Positions 57,123 through 64,000 of a stretch of DNA of 64,000 nucleotides are shown piece by piece. The notes beneath the pieces are model-generated. The model saw nothing but the letters and a program-made list of their open reading frames with translations, searched no databases and was not told where the DNA came from. A program made the position numbers and the translations under genes. The DNA comes from Gammaproteobacteria bacterium (GTDB taxonomy: Bacteria > Pseudomonadota > Gammaproteobacteria > Steroidobacterales > GCA-2729495). The DNA lies in assembly GCA_015709695.1 (NCBI GenBank), contig CP054183.1, positions 496,001 to 560,000 of the forward strand, written 5' to 3'. Every line of letters begins with the position of its first letter. Position 1 is the first letter of the stretch.

Positions 57123-57743
57123 CTACAGGTAGATCCAGGGCCTGCGCAGCCGGTCGCGCCCCTGGAAGGCGAGGATCTCGTCGTCGCGCTTCATCGTCAG
57201 GGCGATGCCGTCGAGGCCTTCCAGCAGCATTTCACGGTCGGCCGCGGGGATGGCAAAGCCGTGGCGCTGGCCATCCGGTGCAAGAACGGTGCATGCCACC
57301 AGGTCCACGGTCAGCAGCCGGCTGGCGGGGTCGGCCTCGACCTGCCTGGCGAGGTCTTCCACCACGGCGTTGTCCAGCACCACGGGCAGGATGCCATTGC
57401 GCACGCAGTTGCCGGCGAAGATGGCGCCGTAGCTCGGGGCGATGATGGCGCGCATGCCCCACTCCTGCAGCGCCCACACCGCGTGTTCACGCGAGGAGCC
57501 GCAGCCGAAGTTGGCGCCGGCCAGCAGGATGCGCGCCTTGCGGTAGGGCTCGCGGTTGAGCACGAAGGCAGGGTCTTCCTCGCGGCTGCCGGGTGCCTGG
57601 TAGCGCCAGCCGGCGAACAGGCCGGCGGCCAGGCCGGTCTTGCCGACCGTCTTCATCTCGCGGCTGGGGATGATGGCGTCGGTGTCGATGTTGATGCGCA
57701 ACAGCGGCGCGGCGATGGCGGTGATGCGGGTGAACTTTTCCAT
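57123..57743 (-). CDS. leuD: 3-isopropylmalate dehydratase small subunit
   Basis: Protein of 206 residues. LeuD completes the aconitase-type enzyme that isomerises 2-isopropylmalate to 3-isopropylmalate in leucine synthesis. Signatures are NIDTDAIIPSREMKTVG and ILLAGANFGCGSSREHAVWAL, followed by APSYGAIFAGNCVRNGILPV. ATG 57743 opens MEKFTRITA. It lies 19 bases after leuC on the minus strand, so the two subunits are co-transcribed. leuA and leuB are not in the window. Confidence 0.94.
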   Translation of the reverse strand: MEKFTRITAIAAPLLRINIDTDAIIPSREMKTVGKTGLAAGLFAGWRYQAPGSREEDPAFVLNREPYRKARILLAGANFGCGSSREHAVWALQEWGMRAIIAPSYGAIFAGNCVRNGILPVVLDNAVVEDLARQVEADPASRLLTVDLVACTVLAPDGQRHGFAIPAADREMLLEGLDGIALTMKRDDEILAFQGRDRLRRPWIYL

Positions 57744-57762
57744 GCCTGGTGACCTGCGGCGT

Positions 57763-59169
57763 TCAGCGTGCCAGGGTGCGGGCGTCGGTCAGCCGCCCGG
57801 TGAGGGCCGAGGCGGCCACGGTCACCGGGCTCGCCAGGTGGGTACGCGTGCGCGGGCCCTGGCGGTTCTCGAAATTGCGGTTGGTGCTCGACACCACGCG
57901 CTCCTCGAAGCCGAAGCTCTCGCCGCCGGCGTAGAAGCACATCGAGCAGCCTGACTCGCGCCACTCGAACCCGGCCTCGCGGAACACGCGGTCCAGGCCC
58001 TCGCGCTCCGCGGCCTGCTTCACCTGGGTGGAACCGGGCACGCAGATGGCGCGCACGCCGCTGGCCACCTTGCGCCCCTCGAGGATCGCCGCCGCGGCAC
58101 GCAGGTCCGACAGCCGGCTGTTGGTGCAGGAGCCGATGAAGGCGGCCTGGATCGGCAGTTCGTCCAGGCGCATGCCGGGGGACAGGGCCATGTAGGCGAG
58201 GGCGCGTTCCATGGCCTGGCGACGGTTGGCATCGGGCTCGCGGGCCGGATCCGGCACCGTGCCGTCGATGCCGGTCTCGTGCTGCGGGCTGGTGCCCCAG
58301 GTGACCTGCGGGGCCAGGGTCGAGCAATCCAGGCTGAGCTCCCGGTCGAACACCGCCCCGGCATCGGTCTGCAGCGTGCGCCAGTGGGCGATCGCCTGCT
58401 CCAGCACCTGGTCCTTCGGGGCGTAGGGCCGGCCGCGCACGTAGTCGAACACGGTGTCGTCCGGGGCGATGATCACCGTCCAGGCGCCGAACTCCACGCC
58501 CATGTTGCACAGGGTGAGGCGCGCCTCGACGGGCAGGGCGCGCACCGCCTCGCCGGCGAACTCGATGACGTAGCCGACACCCCCCGAGGCGCCGTGGGCG
58601 CCGATCAGCGCGAGGATCATGTCCTTGGCGGTGACGCCGGGTGCCAGGCGCCCGTGGAAATCGATGCGCATGCTGCGCGGCCTGCGCACGGCCAGCGTCT
58701 TGGTGGCGAGCGCATGCTCGGCTTCGGTGGAGCCGATGCCCCAGGCCAGCGCACCGATGCCGCCCAGTGTGCAGGTATGGCTGTCCGGGCAGACCAGGGT
58801 CACGCCCGGCAGGGCGATGCCCTGTTCCGGCGAGACGACATGGACGATGCCCTGGTCGCTGCTGCCGATGTCGAACAGCGTGATGCCCGCGGCGCGTGCC
58901 GCCTCGCGCGTCTGGGTGATGAAGCTGGTGCCGCCCGGCATGCGGGTCGCATCACCGCGCCCCGGCAGGGTGTCGACGATGTGGTCCATCGTGCAGAACA
59001 CCTGCTCGGGATTGCGCACGCGGCGATTTGCCGCAGCGAGTTCCTTGAGGGCGACACTGCCGGTGCGCTCGTGGAGGAATACCCGGTCGATGTACAGCAG
59101 GCTGCTGTCCTCGCCCAGTTCCGCCACCCGGTGCTCGTCCCAGATCTTGTCGATGATCGTGCGTGCCAT
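57763..59169 (-). CDS. leuC: 3-isopropylmalate dehydratase large subunit
   Basis: Protein of 468 residues, the normal length. It carries the [4Fe-4S] cluster; ligands are in IGSCTNSRLSDLRAAA and ESGCSMCFYAGGE. Other family blocks are RTIIDKIWDEH at the start, CTMDHIVDTLPG, VCPDSHTCTLGGIGALAWGIG and EFAGEAVRAL. Partner of LeuD. ATG 59169 is the first codon of the family N-terminus. It diverges from moaC with a 61-base gap. Confidence 0.95.
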   Translation of the reverse strand: MARTIIDKIWDEHRVAELGEDSSLLYIDRVFLHERTGSVALKELAAANRRVRNPEQVFCTMDHIVDTLPGRGDATRMPGGTSFITQTREAARAAGITLFDIGSSDQGIVHVVSPEQGIALPGVTLVCPDSHTCTLGGIGALAWGIGSTEAEHALATKTLAVRRPRSMRIDFHGRLAPGVTAKDMILALIGAHGASGGVGYVIEFAGEAVRALPVEARLTLCNMGVEFGAWTVIIAPDDTVFDYVRGRPYAPKDQVLEQAIAHWRTLQTDAGAVFDRELSLDCSTLAPQVTWGTSPQHETGIDGTVPDPAREPDANRRQAMERALAYMALSPGMRLDELPIQAAFIGSCTNSRLSDLRAAAAILEGRKVASGVRAICVPGSTQVKQAAEREGLDRVFREAGFEWRESGCSMCFYAGGESFGFEERVVSSTNRNFENRQGPRTRTHLASPVTVAASALTGRLTDARTLAR

Positions 59170-59230
59170 GCGAAAATGATAACAGGTCGGTCAAGAGCCG
59201 CCCGCGTACGCCGGGTCTATAATTGCCGCC

Positions 59231-59716
59231 ATGTTTTCCCACCTCGATGCCGACAACCAGCCGACGATGGTGGACGTCAGCGGCAAGCCGGTGACGCAGC
59301 GCACTGCCGCAGCGCAGGCGCGCGTGCTGCTGCCCGATGCCGTGCGTGCCACGCTGGTGGCCGGCGAGCTGCGCACGGCCAAGGGGCCGGTGTTCCAGAC
59401 CGCCATCATCGCCGGCACCATGGCTGCCAAGCGCACCCACGAGCTGATCCCGTTCTGCCATCCGCTGGCACTGGACGCGGTGAAGATCAGCATCCGCGTG
59501 GCGGAGGACGGCCATGCCGTCATCGACTGCCTGGTGCGGGTGGAACACCGCACCGGCGTGGAGATGGAGGCGCTGACCGGCGCCAGCGTCGCCGCGCTGA
59601 CGGTGTACGACATGTGCAAGGCGCTGTCGCACGACATGGTGATCAGCGATATCAGGCTGGTCAGCAAGACCGGCGGCAAGAGCGACTACGGCACCAGCAC
59701 GCCGCCGCATGGCTGA
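59231..59716 (+). CDS. moaC: Cyclic pyranopterin monophosphate synthase MoaC
   Basis: Protein of 161 residues. MoaC works after MoaA to form cyclic pyranopterin monophosphate. Family blocks are [18 protein letters not shown], the active-site [16 protein letters not shown] and [20 protein letters not shown], then SKTGGKSDY. It overlaps mobA by 8 bases. Its partner moaA is 25 kb away at 33333, so cofactor genes are split into two blocks. Confidence 0.95.
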   Translation: MFSHLDADNQPTMVDVSGKPVTQRTAAAQARVLLPDAVRATLVAGELRTAKGPVFQTAIIAGTMAAKRTHELIPFCHPLALDAVKISIRVAEDGHAVIDCLVRVEHRTGVEMEALTGASVAALTVYDMCKALSHDMVISDIRLVSKTGGKSDYGTSTPPHG

Positions 59717-60317
59717 CGCGGTCCCGCCGCTGCTCGGCCTGGTGCTGGCCGGTGGCCGCAGTGAGCGGCTGGGCAGGGACAAGGCGGCCGTCATGCTCGA
59801 CGGGCACCCGATGCTGGAACGCGCGGTGGCGCTGCTGGCCACGCTGGTGCCGGAGGTGTGGGTCGCGGTGCGCGCCGACCAGTCCGGCGACGCCCTGCGC
59901 GGGCGCTTCCCGCTGCTGGTGGACGTGGCGTCCGGCATCGGCCCCGCGGCCGGCATGCTCGCCGCACACGCGGCCATGCCCGCTACAGCCTGGCTGGTGA
60001 TGGCCTGCGACATGCCGCGGATGGGTGCCGACGAGCTCGCGCGGCTGGTTGCGGCACGCGAACCCGCGGCCTGCGCGACCGCATTCCGCGGTGCCCATGA
60101 CGGCCGCCCCGAGCCGTTGTGCGCCATCTATGAACCGGCTACCCTTGCGCGGTTCCAGCGCCAGGTGGCCGGGGGCGGCAACACCAGTCCGCGTGCCCTG
60201 CTCGAGGCCTGCGGACCTGTCCTGCTCGATGCCCTGGCCGCGGACCAGCTCGACAGCATCAACTCACGCGAGGACCTGCAGCGTCTCACCGGGGCGGCAG
60301 GTGCTGGCACACCATGA
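59709..60317 (+). CDS. mobA: Molybdenum cofactor guanylyltransferase MobA
   Basis: Protein of 202 residues. MobA adds GMP to the molybdenum cofactor to make the guanine-dinucleotide form used by DMSO-reductase-type enzymes. The nucleotide loop [20 protein letters not shown] and the metal Asp in [14 protein letters not shown] are present, as is [13 protein letters not shown] in the C-terminal part. The start lies inside moaC (8-base overlap). Presence of both MobA and XdhC suggests two cofactor forms; a CTP-using homologue (MocA) is possible but motifs favour MobA. Confidence 0.88.
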   Translation: MADAVPPLLGLVLAGGRSERLGRDKAAVMLDGHPMLERAVALLATLVPEVWVAVRADQSGDALRGRFPLLVDVASGIGPAAGMLAAHAAMPATAWLVMACDMPRMGADELARLVAAREPAACATAFRGAHDGRPEPLCAIYEPATLARFQRQVAGGGNTSPRALLEACGPVLLDALAADQLDSINSREDLQRLTGAAGAGTP

Positions 60318-60339
60318 ATCGAAGCAAAGGCGCCTCCTG

Positions 60340-60927
60340 ATGGCCACCAGCACCAGATCGCGACGGCCCACGCGGGCCCAGGCGGAGGACGCGGTCCGCG
60401 TCCTGCTGCGCTGGATCGGCGATGACGCCACACGTCCCGGCCTGCGCAAGACCCCGGCCCGGGTGGTCGGCTCGCTCGATGACTGGTTCTCCGGCTACGG
60501 CGTGGACCCCTACGAGATCCTCGGCGGTTCCTTCCAGCAGGTGGGCCATTACCGCCGGCTGGTGACCCTGCGCGACATCGATTTCGAGTCGCACTGCGAG
60601 CACCACATGGCGCCCATGATCGGCCGCATTCACCTGGCCTACCTGCCGGACCGGCGCCTGGCCGGCATCAGCAAGCTGGTACGCGTGGTGGAGGCCTATA
60701 CGCGGCGCCTGCAGGTCCAGGAGCGCCTCACCGCCGAAATCGCCCGCTGCATCAAAGATGTGCTGGAACCGCGCGGCGTGGCGGTGATGGTCGAGGCGCA
60801 GCACCAGTGCATGACCACGCGCGGCGTGCATCGCGCCAATGTGCGCATGGTCACGACGGAAATGCTCGGCGTGTTCCAGGATGACGACCGGTTCCGTGGC
60901 GAATTCCTCGCCGCGGCGGGCCGCTGA
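60340..60927 (+). CDS. folE: GTP cyclohydrolase I (type IA)
   Basis: Protein of 195 residues. It converts GTP to 7,8-dihydroneopterin triphosphate, the first step of folate synthesis. Zinc and catalytic blocks are DFESHCEHHMAPMIGRIHLAY and EAQHQCMTTRGV; KTPARVVGSLDDWFSGY and GISKLVRVVEAYTRRLQVQE are family signatures. ATG 60340 follows GGCGCCTCC-type weak spacing. It is 22 bases after mobA, so a pterin-themed operon moaC-mobA-folE is likely. Confidence 0.94.
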   Translation: MATSTRSRRPTRAQAEDAVRVLLRWIGDDATRPGLRKTPARVVGSLDDWFSGYGVDPYEILGGSFQQVGHYRRLVTLRDIDFESHCEHHMAPMIGRIHLAYLPDRRLAGISKLVRVVEAYTRRLQVQERLTAEIARCIKDVLEPRGVAVMVEAQHQCMTTRGVHRANVRMVTTEMLGVFQDDDRFRGEFLAAAGR

Positions 60928-60939
60928 GGTGCTCCACGC

Positions 60940-61410
60940 ATGAACCCGCGCATCGTCAGGACCATCGAGGATGCCAAGGCCCTGGTCGGGCAGGAGATCG
61001 GCGTATCCGACTGGGTACTGGTCGACCAGCAGCGCATCGACCGGTTCGCCGAGGCCACCGACGACCACCAGTGGATCCATGTCGATACCGCCCGCGCCCG
61101 CACCGAGATGCCCGGGGGCCAGACCATCGCGCATGGCTACCTGGTGCTCTCCCTGCTGCCGGCGCTGATGGACAAACTGGTGTCGATGCCGACCCTGCAG
61201 CGGGCCATCAACTATGGCCTCAACAAGGTGCGCTTCAAGAACCCCGTGCCCGCCGGCAGCCGCGTGCGCCTGCGCAGCGTGCTGCTTCAGGCGCAGAAGC
61301 GCGCCGGCGCCCTGCAGGTGATCCTCGAGAACACCATCGAGATCGAGGGCCAGGCCAAGCCGGCCTGCGTCGCCGAGGTCATCGCGCTCTACTTCCTCGA
61401 CGGGTCCTGA
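60940..61410 (+). CDS. MaoC-like (R)-hydratase
   Basis: Protein of 156 residues with a hot-dog fold. The hydratase-2 active-site motif is FAEATDDHQWIHVD with the Asp/His pair, followed by GGQTIAHGYLVLSLLP. Relatives hydrate trans-2-enoyl-CoA to (R)-3-hydroxyacyl-CoA. It follows folE by 12 bases, probably by read-through, though it has no pterin role. Substrate unknown. Confidence 0.88.
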   Translation: MNPRIVRTIEDAKALVGQEIGVSDWVLVDQQRIDRFAEATDDHQWIHVDTARARTEMPGGQTIAHGYLVLSLLPALMDKLVSMPTLQRAINYGLNKVRFKNPVPAGSRVRLRSVLLQAQKRAGALQVILENTIEIEGQAKPACVAEVIALYFLDGS

Positions 61411-61450
61411 GGCAGGCCAACCGCTTCCCGGCAGCGGCGGCAGCGATCCC

Positions 61451-62905
61451 GTGACCGGCAACGCCACATACAGCCCGGCTGTGGATCTCCTGGCGGCGCT
61501 GGCGGCGGGCAGCGTCAGCAGCGAGCAGCTGCTGCGGCGCGCGCTGGCGCGCATCGAGGAGATCAACCCGCGGTTCAACGCCATCGTCGCCCTCGATGCC
61601 CCGGGCGCCCTGGCCCGGGCCCGCGCCGCCGACCAGGTGCGCCGCGCGGGGCTGCCCCGCGGGCCACTGCACGGTCTGCCCATCACCGTGAAGGACTGCT
61701 TCGAGGTGGCCGGGTTTCCGGCGGTCAACGGCGCACCGGAGTGGCGCGACCATCGCCCGGAGCGTACCGCGCCCGCGGTGCAGCGGCTGGTCGATGCGGG
61801 TGCCATCGTCATCGGCAAGAGCAACGTGCCGCTGTACGCGCTGGACCTGCAGACCTTCAACGAAGTCTTCGGCACCACGCGCAATCCCTGGGACCCGGCG
61901 CGCACGCCGGGCGGCTCGAGCGGCGGCGCCGCCGTGGCGCTCGCCACCGGTGTCGTGCCGCTGGAGATCGGCAGCGATCTCGCCGGGTCGCTGCGCATCC
62001 CGGCGCATTTCACCGGCCTCTGTTCGCTGAAGCCGGGCTTCGGCGTCGTGCCGACCGCCGGCGTGCTCTCGCCGGTGCGCGGTGACCGCCGTCGTCCAGA
62101 CCTGATGGTCGCCGGTCCGATGGCGCGCCGGGTTGCCGACCTGCGCCTGGCGCTCGACGTGCTGGCCGGCCCCGAAGCGCGCGACGCCGCCGGCTGGCGC
62201 CTGGCGCTGCCGCCCGCCCGCGACACGGCGCGCCGCCTGCGGGTGGCGGCCTGGCTCGACGATGCGCAGTGCCCGCCGGCGCCGGGCGTCGCCGCGGTGC
62301 TGGGCCGCGCGGTGTCGGCGCTGCGCGAGGCGGGGGTGGCGGTGGACGAAGCGGCGCGCCCGGATTTCGATCCGGCCGCGCACTTCCGCTGCTTCTTCCA
62401 GCTGATGTACGGCGAGATGAGCGCCGGATTCCCGGAGCCGGTGTTCCGTGCCTTCGCCGCTGCCGCGCGCCGCGTCGACCCCGCCGCGCCCTGGAGCCCG
62501 CTGGCGGCGATGCCGGCGGCCGTCACCCAGTCGCACCGCGAGTGGCTGCGCGCCTGCGAGGACCGCGAGCGGTATCGCGCGGCCTGGGAAGACTTCTTCT
62601 GCGACCACGACATCCTCATGACGCCGGTCGCGCCCGTCACCGCCTTGCCCCACGACCCGCGGCCCTTCGAACAGCGCAGCCTGAGCCTCGGCGGGCGCGA
62701 GGTGGCCTACATGCAGCAGGTGTTCTGGTGCGCGCTCGCCACCGTCACGGGGCTTCCCGCCGTGGTGGTGCCAGTCGGTCTCGATCCGCAGGGCTTGCCG
62801 GTGGGCGTGCAACTCATCGCGCCTCACCTGCACGAGTACACGGCGCTGGAGTGTGCCGCCCTGGTCGAGGAACTCTGCGGCGGCTTTCGCCCGCCGCCGG
62901 AGTGA
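61451..62905 (+). CDS. Amidase signature family hydrolase
   Basis: Protein of 484 residues starting at GTG 61451. The Ser-cisSer-Lys triad is complete: Lys in PITVKDCFEV, cis-Ser in TPGGSSGGAAVALA and the nucleophile in IGSDLAGSLRIPAHF. Family length is 450-500. Such enzymes hydrolyse amides; the substrate is not predictable and GatA function is unlikely without gatB/gatC nearby. No signal peptide. It ends the run that begins with moaC. Confidence 0.88.
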   Translation: MTGNATYSPAVDLLAALAAGSVSSEQLLRRALARIEEINPRFNAIVALDAPGALARARAADQVRRAGLPRGPLHGLPITVKDCFEVAGFPAVNGAPEWRDHRPERTAPAVQRLVDAGAIVIGKSNVPLYALDLQTFNEVFGTTRNPWDPARTPGGSSGGAAVALATGVVPLEIGSDLAGSLRIPAHFTGLCSLKPGFGVVPTAGVLSPVRGDRRRPDLMVAGPMARRVADLRLALDVLAGPEARDAAGWRLALPPARDTARRLRVAAWLDDAQCPPAPGVAAVLGRAVSALREAGVAVDEAARPDFDPAAHFRCFFQLMYGEMSAGFPEPVFRAFAAAARRVDPAAPWSPLAAMPAAVTQSHREWLRACEDRERYRAAWEDFFCDHDILMTPVAPVTALPHDPRPFEQRSLSLGGREVAYMQQVFWCALATVTGLPAVVVPVGLDPQGLPVGVQLIAPHLHEYTALECAALVEELCGGFRPPPE

Positions 62906-63038
62906 ACATAAGGTACCGAGTCGGGGGTGAAGTTGCTGCTGTTGCCGTCACGAAGCGGCTGGTCCGGCTTCACGGCGATTGCAACGCGGCATGATCCGGT
63001 TCAGTATCGATTGGTATAACCGTACCGGAGCCAACAAC

Positions 63039-63707
63039 ATGAAGAAGAATCTCTGCGGTATTGCCTTGCTCGCGACGATGAGTCTGACTGCGGCAGCTGT
63101 CCAGGCAGGCACGATCCTGCAGCCGGTTGCCGCCACGTCGGGCATGGGTAACTACAGTTCCCAATACCTGCCCTCGTTCGCCATCGACCAGTCTGGCCTG
63201 TTGCCGTCGGCTTATGTGTCAGGCGTCACCGACTTCGACGTCTACGTGCCGACTGCCTACACGACCCTGTCGTCGGGTGGCAGCGGCTTCAAGATCTGGT
63301 ACTCGTCCACAGGCACGCTCACGGGTAACTTCGATTTCGACCTCGGCGGGCAGGCCCTCATCGAATCGCTTGCGCTCTGGAACGATCCGCAGTCCGCCGG
63401 CCAGGGCGTAAACAGCTTCAGCCTGTGGGCGGATGACAATTCGGCGTTCTCCTCGCCGACGCTGCTCGGCAATTTCACCGCTGTCGAGGGTCTTGGAAAT
63501 GCCAACTATGCGCAGGTCTTCGGCTTCACACCGACGGCTGCGGCATACGTACGGATGACGATCCTGTCCAATCACGGCAGCACGTTCGTTACCGGAATTT
63601 CCGAGGCAGCCTTCGAGGTGGCGGCCGTTCCGGTTCCTGCCGCGGTCTGGCTGCTGGGCAGCGGCCTGGTGGGGCTGATTGGCCTGGGTCGCCGTCGCAG
63701 CCACTGA
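63039..63707 (+). CDS. PEP-CTERM-type sorted exported protein
   Basis: Protein of 222 residues. ATG 63039 opens the signal peptide MKKNLCGIALLATMSLTAAA (cleavage near VQA, about 25). A beta-rich body (about 30-190) resembles a discoidin/galactose-binding-like sandwich in pattern (FDFDLGGQALIESLALWND, YVRMTILSN), but no motif is firm. The tail VPVPAAVWLLGSGLVGLIG-LGRRRS is a textbook VPxPAAVWL PEP-CTERM signal. It should be exported and processed by an exosortase. It is followed by a strong hairpin. Function unknown. Confidence 0.85.
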   Translation: MKKNLCGIALLATMSLTAAAVQAGTILQPVAATSGMGNYSSQYLPSFAIDQSGLLPSAYVSGVTDFDVYVPTAYTTLSSGGSGFKIWYSSTGTLTGNFDFDLGGQALIESLALWNDPQSAGQGVNSFSLWADDNSAFSSPTLLGNFTAVEGLGNANYAQVFGFTPTAAAYVRMTILSNHGSTFVTGISEAAFEVAAVPVPAAVWLLGSGLVGLIGLGRRRSH

Positions 63708-63737
63708 CCGGCACACCTTGCCCGGATGATACGAAGA

Positions 63738-63760
63738 CGGGCCCCGCCATGCGGGGCCCG
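63738..63760. terminator. Strong hairpin between convergent genes
   Basis: CGGGCCCCGC-CAT-GCGGGGCCCG: a perfect 10-pair GC stem with a 3-base loop between the convergent PEP-CTERM and inositol-monophosphatase-like genes. Downstream on the plus strand GATCATTCT is mildly T-rich, and on the minus strand TCTTCGTATC is also mildly T-rich. A two-way terminator is likely. Confidence 0.7.
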
Positions 63761-63782
63761 GATCATTCTGCTCCCGGCCTGC

Positions 63783-64000
63783 TCAACCCTGCAGGCGCCC
63801 CATGATGGCGGCATGGGTCATGGCATCGGCCGCGACCAGCAGGTCCGCGGGTGCCTGGGGATCGAAATCATCGAAGAGGCTGACCGGGCTGCCGTCGAGG
63901 CGGGTGGCGCGGCCGCCGGCCTGCACGGCGATGAAGGCCGCAGCGCCCCAGTCGAGGCAATCGCCGTCCCGGCAGGCGAAGGCGGCCAGGCGGCCGCCGT
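63783..64000 (-). CDS. Inositol-monophosphatase-like protein, C-terminal end (partial)
   Basis: The gene enters from the right edge on the minus strand and ends with TGA at 63785-63783. The 72 visible residues include CLDWGAAAFIAVQAGGRATRLDG, matching the late WD-x-AA metal/substrate block of the IMPase/CysQ/FBPase superfamily, and end in ADAMTHAAIMGRLQG. It dephosphorylates inositol phosphate, 3'-phosphoadenosine phosphates or a related substrate; the part needed to decide is outside the window. Confidence 0.72.
   Translation of the reverse strand, partial: GGRLAAFACRDGDCLDWGAAAFIAVQAGGRATRLDGSPVSLFDDFDPQAPADLLVAADAMTHAAIMGRLQG

Overview
The window is chromosomal DNA from a GC-rich Gammaproteobacterium. 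The reasons are strong G/C at third codon positions, long antisense open frames, PEP-CTERM sorting tails of the VPxPxxxWL type, a PhoB/PhoR/Pst phosphate regulon with 7+4+7 Pho boxes, DgkA, LeuC/LeuD, Lhr and glyoxalase II. Nothing fixes the genus; Nevskiales/Steroidobacterales-like lineages are a guess from gene style. No transposase, integrase, phage gene, rRNA or CRISPR array was seen. The genes look intact apart from the two cut by the window edges.

Layout. 1-9.7 kb: a GST tail, a PEP-CTERM protein, a DOMON-like protein with a NamZ-type muramidase, a large MscS channel, a cyanophycin-synthetase-like ATP-grasp protein coupled to a methyltransferase, TrmO, a bactofilin and a zinc-ribbon protein. 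9.7-18.2 kb: a membrane acyltransferase, then a tightly overlapping seven-gene glycan operon (3,5-epimerase, NAD epimerase/dehydratase, UGM-like flavoprotein, an unrecognised doubled Cys-rich protein, two glycosyltransferases, a Wzx-type flippase). 18.4-24.8 kb: one 2141-residue secreted protein made of a sugar-dehydrogenase propeller, a PKD-like domain, nine FN3 modules and three malectin-like modules. 25-34 kb: tRNA-Arg, gloB-moaB, alanine dehydrogenase, the qor-xdhC-moeA-ABC operon and divergent moaA. 34-44 kb: Lhr helicase, an ExeA-like ATPase, a GlcD-type flavoprotein, an ALDH7-type dehydrogenase, and an orphan [2Fe-2S] subunit with a lipoprotein cytochrome c. 44-54 kb: dgkA, then phoB-phoR-phoU-pstS-pstC-pstA-pstB and a porin. 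54-64 kb: HMG-CoA-lyase-like enzyme and a divergent CoA-transferase, a DUF4136 lipoprotein, leuDC, moaC-mobA-folE, a MaoC hydratase, an amidase, a second PEP-CTERM protein and the end of an inositol-monophosphatase gene.

How the genes work together. Three themes stand out. (1) Cell surface: the glycan operon probably builds and flips a lipid-linked sugar, the acyltransferase just upstream may decorate glycans, and the giant malectin/FN3 protein and PEP-CTERM proteins are exported matrix candidates. (2) Molybdenum cofactor: moaA, moaB, moaC, mobA, moeA and xdhC sit in two blocks, and the orphan IorA-like [2Fe-2S] protein implies a molybdenum hydroxylase whose catalytic subunit is not in the window. 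(3) Phosphate: three candidate Pho boxes with the same geometry lie before phoB, pstS and the porin, so the block reads as an autoregulated phosphate-starvation regulon with its own outer-membrane channel.

The items that look least described are the duplicated Cys-rich protein (13.9-14.9 kb), the higher-order 4xFN3+malectin duplication in the giant protein, the P-loop-less cyanophycin-synthetase-like protein with its coupled methyltransferase, and the ATPase whose Walker B glutamate is missing. All calls come from reading the sequence; no database search was run.
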